From the NCBI GenBank assembly GCA_036375215.1, contig DASUSH010000078.1:1-33669 (forward strand): a stretch of 33,669 bases of DNA, given 5' to 3'. The notes under the pieces are model-generated. The model was given only the letters and a program-made list of their open reading frames with translations, was not told where the DNA came from and ran no database searches. This stretch comes from DASUSH01 sp036375215. Lineage in GTDB: Bacteria > Actinomycetota > Thermoleophilia > Solirubrobacterales > 70-9. Each line of letters starts with the position of its first letter. Position 1 is the first letter of the stretch. Positions 21,665 to 30,923 of this stretch are shown piece after piece. A program made the position numbers and the translations under genes.

Positions 21665-22585
21665 TTGTCGCGCTCCGAGATCATCGAACGCGAGAGCCGC
21701 TGGGCGCGACCGGTCGCGATCGCCGCCTTCGCGGTCCTGATCCTGTTCGTGGCCGGGATCGCGATCGGGGCGGGCGTCGACGCCGGCGACCCCGACAGCG
21801 AGGCCAGCCAGCTCGAGGCGATCGACGAGGGCTTTGGCACCCTCCTGCTCTCGGCGATCTTCACGGCGATCTCGCTGGCGCTGATCGCGCCGGTGCTGAT
21901 CTACCTCTTCAAGGCCGCGCAGGCCCGCTCGGAAAAGGTCCGCGGCGCCCTCCTCGGCCTCGCCGTGGCCGGGCCGATCTTCTTCGCGGTCGGCTGGCTG
22001 ATCAGGGCGATCGCGCTCGGCAGCGTCGCCGGCGACTTCGTCGACGACGGCTCCGGCTGCGCCACCGGCGACGAGGACTGCATCGAGGCGCTGATCAACG
22101 ACGACGGCATGGTCAGCGTCGCGCGCGGGCTCTTGATCGCGGGCGGCATCGGGCTCGGCGCGGGCCTCGTCTACACCTGCCTGTGGGCGATGCGGACCGG
22201 GCTCTTGACCCGGTTCCTGGGGACGCTCGGGATGGCGGTCGGCGCCGCGACGATCATCTTCGGCCCCTACTTCACCACCGTCTACATCCTCGGCCTCGGC
22301 TTCGTCTACATGGGCTGGCTCCCCGGGGGCCGCCCGCCCGCCTGGGAGCAGGGCGAGGCGATGCCGTGGCCGGCGCCGGGTCGAGAGCGGCCGCCGGGCC
22401 CCGACCCGGAGGAGCCGGTGGAGGGCCGAGCCGACGAGATCTTCCCCGACGCAAAGCCGGCGGACACCGAAGACGAGTCCGACCGGCCTGCGCCGGGCTC
22501 GATCGCGGACGAGGTCGACCGCGCCGGCCGCACGGCCGAGGGCGAGGGCGAGGGCGGCCCGCAGAAGCGCAAGCGCCGCGCCTGA
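21665..22585 (+). CDS. Multi-pass membrane protein, unknown family
   Basis: 306 residues from a TTG. Hydrophobic segments at about 18-38, 58-82, 95-118, 152-175 and 180-215 suggest five or six membrane spans. A loop between spans 3 and 4 has two cysteines (SGCATGDEDC), probably an extracytoplasmic disulfide. The last ~85 residues are soluble, Pro/Glu/Asp-rich, with a basic end (QKRKRRA), presumably cytoplasmic. I cannot assign a transport or enzyme role. A HAD phosphatase follows 15 nt after the stop. Confidence 0.8.
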   Translation: MSRSEIIERESRWARPVAIAAFAVLILFVAGIAIGAGVDAGDPDSEASQLEAIDEGFGTLLLSAIFTAISLALIAPVLIYLFKAAQARSEKVRGALLGLAVAGPIFFAVGWLIRAIALGSVAGDFVDDGSGCATGDEDCIEALINDDGMVSVARGLLIAGGIGLGAGLVYTCLWAMRTGLLTRFLGTLGMAVGAATIIFGPYFTTVYILGLGFVYMGWLPGGRPPAWEQGEAMPWPAPGRERPPGPDPEEPVEGRADEIFPDAKPADTEDESDRPAPGSIADEVDRAGRTAEGEGEGGPQKRKRRA

Positions 22586-22600
22586 CCGGGCGCCGCACCC

Positions 22601-23320
22601 GTGCCCGACGCGGTCATCTTCGATCTCGACGGCGTCCTGCTCGACTCCGAGCGGCGCTGGAACGAGATCAAGCGCGAGGTCGTCGAGGAGTCCGGCGGGC
22701 GCTGGGACGAAAGCGCCCCCACGGCGATGATGGGGATGAGCTCCCCCGAGTGGTCGGCCTACCTGCGCGACGAGCTCGGGGTGCCGAAGGACGCCGAGGC
22801 GATCAACGACGAGGTCGTCCGGCGGCTCGCGGCCAGCTACCGCGAGGAGCTGCCGCTCCTACCCGGCGCCGCCGACGCGGTGCGCGCGCTCGGCGGTCGC
22901 TGGCCGCTCGGGCTCGCCTCGTCCTCGAACCGCGAGGTGATCGACGACTTCCTCCGCCTGGCCGCCCTCGAGGGCGAGTTCGGGGTCACGCTCTCCTCCG
23001 AGCAGGTCGAGCGCGGCAAGCCCGCCCCCGACGTCTACCTCGAAGCCGCGCGCCTGCTCGGCTCGGACCCCGGCCGCACGGTCGCCGTCGAGGACTCGAG
23101 CAACGGCATCCGGGCGGCAGCCGCGGCCGGCATGGCCGTGATCGCGGTCCCGAACGAGCACTACCCGCCCGACGATGACGCGCTCGAGCTCGCGGCGGCC
23201 ACGATCGACGGGGTGGGGGAGCTGACGCCGGAGCTGGTCGCGAGAGTGGGCGGCGAGTCGGGCCGGGGGCAGGGAGTGCCGGACGCGTCGCCGACGCCGC
23301 GCCCGCGTCCCTCGGCGTGA
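22601..23320 (+). CDS. HAD-superfamily phosphatase/phosphomutase, beta-PGM type
   Basis: 239 residues from a GTG. Motif I is FDLDGVLLDSE near the N-terminus (nucleophile Asp and acid/base Asp), motif II is LASSSNRE, motif III Lys lies in RGKPAPDVYLEAA, and motif IV is VAVEDSSNG. The small helical cap between motifs I and II places it in the beta-phosphoglucomutase-like subgroup, which acts on sugar phosphates and related compounds. The substrate is open; a trehalose-related phosphate is conceivable given 3333-6086 but unsupported. The last ~25 residues are low complexity. It ends 6 nt from the opposite acs stop. Confidence 0.9.
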   Translation: MPDAVIFDLDGVLLDSERRWNEIKREVVEESGGRWDESAPTAMMGMSSPEWSAYLRDELGVPKDAEAINDEVVRRLAASYREELPLLPGAADAVRALGGRWPLGLASSSNREVIDDFLRLAALEGEFGVTLSSEQVERGKPAPDVYLEAARLLGSDPGRTVAVEDSSNGIRAAAAAGMAVIAVPNEHYPPDDDALELAAATIDGVGELTPELVARVGGESGRGQGVPDASPTPRPRPSA

Positions 23321-23326
23321 GCCGTA

Positions 23327-25321
<1,995 letters not shown>

Positions 25322-25369
25322 CTGGCGCTCCTCTCCTCGCGTGTCCAGGAAACTACCCCGGTTTCTCGG

Positions 25370-26233
25370 CTACAACCCTGCCGCATCGGCGAGCAGGTCG
25401 ACCTGCTCGGCCTCGCCGGACGCCGGGAAGAAGATCAGCTCGTCGCAGCCGGCCTCCTCGAACGCGGCCATGTAGCCCTGGACGGTCTCCGCGTCCTTCG
25501 CGGCGCTCCCCGCGATCATCCCGGCGAGCTCGTCGCCCAGGAACCCGTAGTAGTGGCCGATCGTCTCGGTGGCGTTCCGCTCGGCGTCCGGCCCGAGCGA
25601 GTAGTAGGCGAGGGATGCGAGATGCGGCTCCCCCTCGCGCCCGGCCGCGCTCCAGGCGGCGCGCACGCCTTCGACCGCCTCACCGAACTGGTCCGGCGAC
25701 CCGCCGCCCATGATCCAGCCCCTGCCGTACCTCGCCGCGCGTTCGAACGCCGGCTCGACGCTGCCGCCGATCAGCATCGGCGGAGGGCTCTCGGCGCGGG
25801 GGCCGACGGCGCCGGCGAAGCCGAACTCCTCGCCGTCGAACACGCGCTTCACCGTCGCGAGCAGGTCGTCGAAGCGCTTGCCCTTCCCGGCCGTGGGGAC
25901 GCCGCTCGCCTCGTAGTCGTCGTCGCGCGCGCCGAGGCCGATGCCGAGGGTGAGGCGACCGCCGGAGAGCGCCTGCACGGTCAGCGCCTGCTTCGCGAGC
26001 AGGACGTCGTTGCCCCGGGGCGGGGCGATGCAGATGCTCGTCATCAGCCCGATCCGCTCGGTCACCGCCGCGGCCGCACCGAGCGCGACGAACGGGTCGT
26101 AGTTGTCGTAGACGATCCGGTCGATCGTCCCGAGCGTGGAGAAGCCGCGCTCCTCCGCCCTGCGGGCGAAGCCGACCAGCTGTTCCCCGCTTGTCCCCGC
26201 GACCGCGTTCGGCAATCCGATCCCAACATCCAT
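25370..26233 (-). CDS. LLM-class flavin-dependent oxidoreductase
   Basis: 287 residues, a TIM-barrel luciferase-like protein. Family cues: MDVGIGLPNAVAG, YDPFVALGAAAAVTERIGLMTSI, the ALTVQALSGGRLTLGIGLGARDDDYEASG core and PPMLIGG. Members use FMN or F420. The divergent neighbour is a PPOX-fold protein of an F420-type group, so F420 is a reasonable guess. The ATG is preceded by GAGGGAGAT; TAGGTT on the minus strand (26270-26275) is a candidate -10. Confidence 0.9.
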   Translation of the reverse strand: MDVGIGLPNAVAGTSGEQLVGFARRAEERGFSTLGTIDRIVYDNYDPFVALGAAAAVTERIGLMTSICIAPPRGNDVLLAKQALTVQALSGGRLTLGIGLGARDDDYEASGVPTAGKGKRFDDLLATVKRVFDGEEFGFAGAVGPRAESPPPMLIGGSVEPAFERAARYGRGWIMGGGSPDQFGEAVEGVRAAWSAAGREGEPHLASLAYYSLGPDAERNATETIGHYYGFLGDELAGMIAGSAAKDAETVQGYMAAFEEAGCDELIFFPASGEAEQVDLLADAAGL

Positions 26234-26283
26234 CGCTTCGATCTCCCTCGCTCTTTCGGGGTCGGCTCGAACCTACCCGTTCC

Positions 26284-26289
26284 TACCCT
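26284..26289 (+). promoter_or_regulatory. -10 box of the PPOX gene
   Basis: TACCCT ends 9 nt before the GTG at 26299. The divergent LLM gene's TAGGTT box is only about 10 bp away. Confidence 0.45.
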
Positions 26290-26298
26290 TGTGAAGCA

Positions 26299-26727
26299 GT
26301 GAGCGCGTCACCCCTGCAAGAGCTCGAGGCGTGGGAGCGCGACCTGCTGGCCGAGGCGCGGGTGGCGCGCCTCGGCCTGCTCGACTCGGGGGGCGACCCC
26401 CGCGTGCTGCCGGTCACGTTCGCGGTCGCGGGGGGGCGGATCTGGAGCGCGATCGACCACAAGCGCAAGGCGCCCGGCCGCGAGCCCGCCCGGCTTCGCT
26501 TCCTGCGCGAGCGCCCGCGGGTCGCGCTCACGGCCGACCGCTACGACGACGACTGGTCGCGGCTCTCCTGGGTCCAGGCGCTCGGCTCCGCCACCCTGCG
26601 CGAGGCGGGCGACGAGCCGGACGCGCTCGCCGCGCTCGCCGCGAAGTACGAGCCCTACCGCGAGCGCCCGCCCGGGGGCCCGCTGATCGCGATCGCGGTG
26701 GAGCGGGTGCTCTCGTGGCGGGCGTGA
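26299..26727 (+). CDS. PPOX-class protein, predicted F420-dependent oxidoreductase
   Basis: 142 residues from the GTG at 26299; the frame is open further upstream but that part crosses the divergent promoter. The split-barrel flavin fold shows as LLAEARVARLGLLDSGGDPRVLPVTFAV, IWSAIDHKRK, RLRFLRERPRVALTADRYDDDWSRLSWVQALGSA and KYEPYRERPPGG, the pattern of TIGR03668-type F420 proteins. The stop overlaps the GTG of the thiol oxidoreductase gene (GTGA), so both are made together. Confidence 0.85.
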   Translation: MSASPLQELEAWERDLLAEARVARLGLLDSGGDPRVLPVTFAVAGGRIWSAIDHKRKAPGREPARLRFLRERPRVALTADRYDDDWSRLSWVQALGSATLREAGDEPDALAALAAKYEPYRERPPGGPLIAIAVERVLSWRA

Positions 26728-27122
26728 CCGATTACGTCGTCCTCTACGACCGCGACTGCGGGTTCTGCCGCTGGTCGACCGGCTGGTTGCTGCGGCTCGA
26801 CCGCCGCCGCGCGCTCGAGCCGGTCGCGATCCAGGACCCGCGTGGCGAGGCCCTGCTCGCCGACCTCGCGCCCGCCGAGCGGCTCGACTCGGCCCATGTC
26901 GTCACCCCGGGCGGCGAGCGCTTCTCCGCCGGGGCGATCGCGGCCCCGGCCCTGCGCCTGCTCCCCGGCGGCCGGCCCCTGGCGACCCTGGCCGAGCGAT
27001 TCCCCGCCGCGGCCGAGCGCGTCTACCGGTTCGTGTCCGGTCACCGCTCGTCGCTCGGCCGCCTGGTCACGGCCGGCGCCAGGCGCCGCGCCGACGAGCT
27101 CATCGCCGCGCGCCGGAGCTAG
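26724..27122 (+). CDS. DCC-family (DUF393) thiol-disulfide oxidoreductase-like protein
   Basis: 132 residues from the GTG at 26724 (a GTG at 26715 is the alternative). The defining DxxC-type motif YDRDCGFCRW puts a CxxC at Cys12/Cys15, with WLLRLDRRRALEPVAIQDP next and a C-terminal FPAAAERVYRFVSGHRSSLGRL helix, all typical of the small DCC family. The family is thought to do thiol-disulfide exchange. It shares its CTAG stop with the convergent cupredoxin gene. Confidence 0.85.
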   Translation: MTDYVVLYDRDCGFCRWSTGWLLRLDRRRALEPVAIQDPRGEALLADLAPAERLDSAHVVTPGGERFSAGAIAAPALRLLPGGRPLATLAERFPAAAERVYRFVSGHRSSLGRLVTAGARRRADELIAARRS

Positions 27123-27973
27123 CGCCAGATCCAGTACTCGTGGAAGGCGCGGCCGAGCAGGCCGAGGACGATCAGCGCCGAGCCGAGCAGGAGCAGAGGC
27201 AGCTCGGCCTGGCCCGTGTTCGGGAGGCTGCCGCCGCCGCTCGAGCTGGAGCCGCCGCCGGAGAACGTGCCGCTCGAGCCCGAGTCGCTGGGGAAGACGG
27301 AGCCGCTGCCGCCGCTCCCGGACGTGGTGGCGCCGGTGCCGCTGCTGGTGCCGTCCTTGCCGCCGGAGCCGCCCGAGCCCGAGCCGACGACGACCTCGCC
27401 CTTCATCGTCGGGTGGACGGTGCAGATGTACCGGAAGGTGCCGGTGTCGTTGAACGGGACCGTCCCGGTCTCGCCCTTCTCGAGCAGGCCGGTGTCGAAG
27501 TCCGCGGCACCCTGGCCGACCGCGTTGTGCTGAGCCGTGTCCTTGTTGGTCCAGGTGACCTCGTCGCCGGGCTTCACCGTCACCGACTTCGGCTTGAAGG
27601 AGATGTTCACCATGTCGACCCCGACGTCGGCGAGCGGCTGCTTCTCCTTGCCGCCGCGGTCCTCCTCGCCGCCGCCCTCCTCCGCGACCTCCTCGACGTC
27701 GCCGCCGCCGCGGCCGCCGTCGAACGTGGGGGTCACCTCCTCGGTCGCGACCTCGTCGGGAACGCGGTCGCCCTGCTCGTCGCCGGCCGGCTCCGCGGGC
27801 GCGGGATCGGATGCCTCGCCGGCCGCAGTTCCGCCGCCGCCGACCTCCTCGGTCGCGACCACGTCCTGGCTGGGCGTCGTTCGCCCGCTGTCGTCCGCCG
27901 CGAGGCTCGCCCCGGATAGCCCCGCGATCACGATCACTATCCCTGCGACCAGCAGCGCGTTGGCTACACGCAT
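27119..27973 (-). CDS. Surface cupredoxin with LPXTG-like sorting signal
   Basis: 284 residues. Signal peptide about 1-26, then a long acidic, Gly-rich stretch (27-112), then a plastocyanin-like domain (113-196) with a type 1 copper site: His149 (TAQHNAVG), Cys184, His187 and Met190 (CTVHPTM). A Gly/Ser linker follows, then LPNTG (250-254), a hydrophobic helix and a short end RAFHEYWIWR. The last part looks like a sortase signal, although the tail is less basic than usual. It is probably an electron carrier held on the cell wall. TACGAT (27981-27986) is 7 nt before the ATG, so the mRNA should be leaderless. Confidence 0.88.
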   Translation of the reverse strand: MRVANALLVAGIVIVIAGLSGASLAADDSGRTTPSQDVVATEEVGGGGTAAGEASDPAPAEPAGDEQGDRVPDEVATEEVTPTFDGGRGGGDVEEVAEEGGGEEDRGGKEKQPLADVGVDMVNISFKPKSVTVKPGDEVTWTNKDTAQHNAVGQGAADFDTGLLEKGETGTVPFNDTGTFRYICTVHPTMKGEVVVGSGSGGSGGKDGTSSGTGATTSGSGGSGSVFPSDSGSSGTFSGGGSSSSGGGSLPNTGQAELPLLLLGSALIVLGLLGRAFHEYWIWR

Positions 27974-28021
27974 GGACGGAATCGTAACCCGCCTTCCTAA
28001 TGAGCAGGCGATTTGTGCTGC

Positions 28022-28043
28022 GGCCGGGCGCGGGCGCCCGGCC
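28022..28043 (-). terminator. Perfect 10-bp inverted repeat after the ThyX-like gene
   Basis: Arms 28022-28031 (GGCCGGGCGC) and 28034-28043 (GCGCCCGGCC) pair completely, two bases past the stop codon at 28046. There is no T run, so it is a GC-only hairpin of the kind proposed to end transcription in actinobacteria. It lies before the promoter of the cupredoxin gene. Confidence 0.55.
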
Positions 28044-28045
28044 TA

Positions 28046-29647
28046 CTAGGCGCCCGTCGCGACCTGCTTGCGATGCGTGCGGATCTCGCTCATGATCCGC
28101 TCGAGGCGCGGCTCGGTCGAGTCGTCGACGTGGCCCATCGCCGCGGCGACGTTCGGGTGCACGGCGGCGATCCGGTCGCGCATCGCCTGCGCGACCGCCC
28201 GGTATGTCGGGTGGCCCTCGCGGCCGGAGCGCAGCTCGATCAGGTGCATCGCCTCCCGCGCGTTCATGTCGAGCACGTAGCGGATCCGGTAGCCGAGGCA
28301 CAGCGCGTAGGGGGCAGCGTCGTGCAGGCCGGCGTCGGCGAGCCGCTCGAACTCGGTGCGGGAGATCTCGAGGGCGCGTTCGTACTCGTCGCCCGCGCCC
28401 GCGTCGCGGACCTCCTCGGGCACGCCGGCGCCGAGGTCGGGGGAGAGCCGCTGCCACTGGCAGGTCAGCATCCGGTGGCGCTGGAGGTCGCGGAACCCGC
28501 CGTAGTCGGAGACGATCTCGAAGCGGTAGCGGATCGCCTCCCAGCCGCGCCCGGGGCGGTGTCGCCGGTTGCGGCGCTCGCCGGCGAGCTCGGCGAGCAT
28601 CTGCGCGCGATCGGTGGGGTCGAGCAGCCGGACGCGCTCGCGGACGTCGGCCTCGGCGAGCGCCGAGGACTCGAAGAGCGAGGAGGCGAGCAGGTCGTCC
28701 TCGGAGCCGTCGACGTGGACGAGATCCACCGACGGCGCGTCGCGCTCCTCGCGGCGGTCGAGGCCGAGCCGCGCCACCCAGCTCTCGGCGGTGCGCCGGC
28801 GCTCCTCGAGGTAGGAGATCCACTCGCCGCCCCGGTCGGGCCGCTCGACCCGCGCGACGAAGCTCGGGATCACCTTGCGCAGCTCGGTCAGCATCATCCC
28901 GGCGAAGTCGCGGGCCTCGGGGAGCGGCGAGGCGAGCATGCGCAGCAGGAGCTGCTCGTAGGCCTGGCCGGAGGCGAAGATCCCGACGTGGCTGAGCGTG
29001 GCGGCCGGCAGCAGGCCGCGCAGCAGGTCGAGTGCCTTCGCCTTGATCGAGCGCCGCCAGGCGGCCTCGGGCTCGACGCCGCGCGGCCAGCGCTCCTCGG
29101 CCCAGGCCTGCACGCGCGTGAGGCTGGCCGAGTAGATCTCGAAGAGCTCGTCCATCGCGGTGACGAACTCCTCGCCGAGCTCGCCGCCGCGGTAGTAGCG
29201 CCGGCTCCCGCGGGGGTCGCCGCCGCGGTCCTCGAGCGGCGAGTCGTAGGGGATGTACCGCGTCGACTGCTCCAGGTAGGCGGCGAGGCGGCCGCGCTGG
29301 AGGACCTTGGTGAGGATGTTGGAGACGTACTCGCAGGCGAGGTGGGCGCCCCCGACCTGCGCGATCGAGTCGTCGCCGTAGCCGATGAAGACGCGCTCGT
29401 AGAGCCCGGCGGCGCGCTCGCCCTCCTCGCCCTCGAAGGGACGACCCTGTGCCGGGACGTCGGCGGCGAACTCGTCGAGGTAGAGGCGGCGCACCGAGCC
29501 CGCGTAGCGCGAGTAGCGGGCGAAGAGCGCCCCCTTCACCGTCTCCGGCAGGTTGACGAGCGCGAACACGGGCCGGTCGAGGTTGGTGAAATGCGGGGCG
29601 AGGACCTCCCGCTCGGCTTCGGTGAAGGACTCGACCGGATAGCGCAC
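28046..29647 (-). CDS. Tandem ThyX-like (flavin-dependent thymidylate synthase fold) protein
   Basis: 533 residues from the GTG at 29647, supported by TAGGAT (29655-29660) 7 nt upstream. It is about twice the length of ThyX (220-250). Half 1 contains RGRLAAYLEQSTRY (118-131) then ALDLLRGLLPAATLSHVGIF; half 2 contains FRDLQRHRMLTCQWQRLS (RHR at 390-392) then YVLDMNAREAMHLIELRS. ThyX normally has RHRxxSxNExSxRY. Half 1 keeps ExSxRY but has RGR and lacks Ser and Asn; half 2 keeps RHR but lacks the rest. So each half has part of the motif. It may still be a synthase working as a pseudo-dimer, or a related flavoenzyme; I cannot tell which. Confidence 0.8.
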   Translation of the reverse strand: MRYPVESFTEAEREVLAPHFTNLDRPVFALVNLPETVKGALFARYSRYAGSVRRLYLDEFAADVPAQGRPFEGEEGERAAGLYERVFIGYGDDSIAQVGGAHLACEYVSNILTKVLQRGRLAAYLEQSTRYIPYDSPLEDRGGDPRGSRRYYRGGELGEEFVTAMDELFEIYSASLTRVQAWAEERWPRGVEPEAAWRRSIKAKALDLLRGLLPAATLSHVGIFASGQAYEQLLLRMLASPLPEARDFAGMMLTELRKVIPSFVARVERPDRGGEWISYLEERRRTAESWVARLGLDRREERDAPSVDLVHVDGSEDDLLASSLFESSALAEADVRERVRLLDPTDRAQMLAELAGERRNRRHRPGRGWEAIRYRFEIVSDYGGFRDLQRHRMLTCQWQRLSPDLGAGVPEEVRDAGAGDEYERALEISRTEFERLADAGLHDAAPYALCLGYRIRYVLDMNAREAMHLIELRSGREGHPTYRAVAQAMRDRIAAVHPNVAAAMGHVDDSTEPRLERIMSEIRTHRKQVATGA

Positions 29648-29772
29648 GCGGACGATCCTAGAAGCGGCGGCGGCGGGGCGATCCGGCCTTTCCGCAAACT
29701 GGGGTATGCGGAAGCTTCCGCTCTTCGCGCGGAGCGACAGCGGAACAGCGAGCGCCACGACCGTGCCGCGAG

Positions 29773-30123
29773 TCAGTCCGGGTGACCGAGGATGTTGACG
29801 ACGACGCCGTTCGGGTCGCGGACGAAGAAGCGCCGAGGACCCCACGACTCTTCGGTCAGCGGGTGGACGATCTCGTAGCCGCGCCGGCGAGCTTCCGCGT
29901 AGTACGCGTCGACATCGTCGACGGCCACGGTCATCGCGGAATCCTCGGGTGCGGAGGCGTCCCCGGATACGAGGCTGACCTGGATCGCCCGGTTCTCCGG
30001 AGAGCGAAAGCTCGCGACCCAGCCGAGGTCGAACTGCTTCTTGAGGCCGAGGAAATCGACGTAGAAGTCGTTACCTGCGCCTGCGTTGGCGACCTTGACG
30101 TTCGGAACGATGCGATAAATCAC
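29773..30123 (-). CDS. VOC (glyoxalase/bleomycin-resistance fold) protein
   Basis: 116 residues from the GTG at 30123 (VIYRIVPNVKVAN). TAGGGT on the minus strand (30134-30139) lies 10 nt upstream and supports this start; the frame is open further but is not protein-like. Two beta-alpha-beta-beta-beta units are visible: DFYVDFLGLKKQFDLGWVASF and MTVAVDDVDAYYAEARRRGYEIVH, ending FFVRDPNGVVVNILGH with the usual DPxGxxxxI. Metal ligands at standard places are not all obvious. VOC proteins include isomerases, dioxygenases and drug-binding proteins; the role here is open. Codon choice is slightly less GC-rich than neighbours. Confidence 0.85.
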   Translation of the reverse strand: MIYRIVPNVKVANAGAGNDFYVDFLGLKKQFDLGWVASFRSPENRAIQVSLVSGDASAPEDSAMTVAVDDVDAYYAEARRRGYEIVHPLTEESWGPRRFFVRDPNGVVVNILGHPD

Positions 30124-30264
30124 CTCGCGCCGGACCCTACCGTTTGCGTGCCACTGCGACCCGAAGCCGGGGCACTCCCCGCGCGCTTCTTCCCCACGAG
30201 CGACGAGCAGGCATCCCGGGACTGCCGCTCCTGCAAGTCGCGCGGAGGAGCAGCGATAGCGCAT

Positions 30265-30270
30265 TAGACT
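30265..30270 (+). promoter_or_regulatory. -10 box of the SnoaL-like gene
   Basis: TAGACT ends 8 nt before an ATC codon (30279) that begins the recognisable protein. It is identical to the boxes at 14639 and 33600. Confidence 0.5.
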
Positions 30271-30278
30271 CGCCGGCC

Positions 30279-30617
30279 ATCGGGGACCGCAAACAGATCG
30301 CTCGCGATTCATATGCCGCGTTTGCGGCCGGCCACCGGCGCTTCTTCGAGGAGCGCCTGAGCGATGACTTCCTCTTCTCGGCGCCACCTGACCCAGAGCT
30401 CGACCGTGACGGCTACTTCGAGCGCTGCTGGCCCGGCGCCGGTCGCGGCCAGGACTTCGAGTTCGTCCGGCTGGTCGAGGCGGGCGACGAGGTGGTCGTT
30501 ACCTATGAGAGCGACACCGCCGGCGGTGGGCGGGGGCGAAACACCGAGATTCTTACCTTCGACGACGAGGACAAGATCGCCCGTACCGAGGTCTACTTCG
30601 GGTGGAACCTCGAGTAG
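30279..30617 (+). CDS. SnoaL/NTF2-fold protein, apparent ATC start
   Basis: 112 residues if it begins at the ATC at 30279 (GDRKQIARDSYAAFAAG), where such proteins usually begin M(S)DRKxxVRxLYxAFAAGD. No ATG, GTG or TTG occurs in frame near here; the only promoter-like box (TAGACT) points at this codon. The fold is seen in RRFFEERLSDDFLFSAPPDPELDRDGYFERCWP and EVVVTYESDT, ending FDDEDKIARTEVYFGWN. SnoaL-like proteins are small cone-shaped enzymes or binding proteins; no catalytic assignment is possible. ATC starts are very rare, so a sequencing error or lost start codon is the alternative. Confidence 0.7.
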   Translation: MGDRKQIARDSYAAFAAGHRRFFEERLSDDFLFSAPPDPELDRDGYFERCWPGAGRGQDFEFVRLVEAGDEVVVTYESDTAGGGRGRNTEILTFDDEDKIARTEVYFGWNLE

Positions 30618-30923
30618 TTCGCTTCTCCTCGTCGCGCAGAGGAGGAGCGAGCTGACCGCGGGGGTCAGGCGCCCGCAAAGTCGTCCGAGGGGCAGGTGCG
30701 TTCTCGGGATGTGCGCGGGGGCCGTGGGGTCAGCGTCCCTCCGTGGGTGAGCTGGTGCGTGCGGCCGCGCGGTAGCGTCGTTGTCGCTCGCGTGGACCCC
30801 AGTCTCCACCGCGCTCTTGTTCTCGCGCGAAGCGAGAGCGGAGGCGGGGGCTCCCCGGGGGTCGCGCCCGCGCGAAGCACCGCGGTTCCCAGCCGTCCGA
30901 CGGTCGCACCCGGCGCAGCGGGG
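30618..30923. other. 306-bp gene-free stretch with hairpins and a repeated 9-mer
   Basis: No credible gene. It contains CTCCTC/GAGGAG (30625-30630 with 30639-30644), CTGACC/GGTCAG (30652-30657 with 30663-30668) and TCTCGC/GCGAGA around 30821-30837. GCGCGAAGC occurs at 30825-30833 and again at 30870-30878, with GGGGGCTCCCCGGGGG between. It separates convergent genes. The first two hairpins may end the SnoaL-like mRNA; the third part looks like a dispersed GC-rich repeat. Confidence 0.5.

Noticed and set aside
26191..26298. N-terminal extension of the PPOX protein to an ATG at 26191
   Set aside because: The extension crosses the divergent promoter and the 5' end of the LLM gene; family similarity begins after the GTG at 26299, which also has the TACCCT box.
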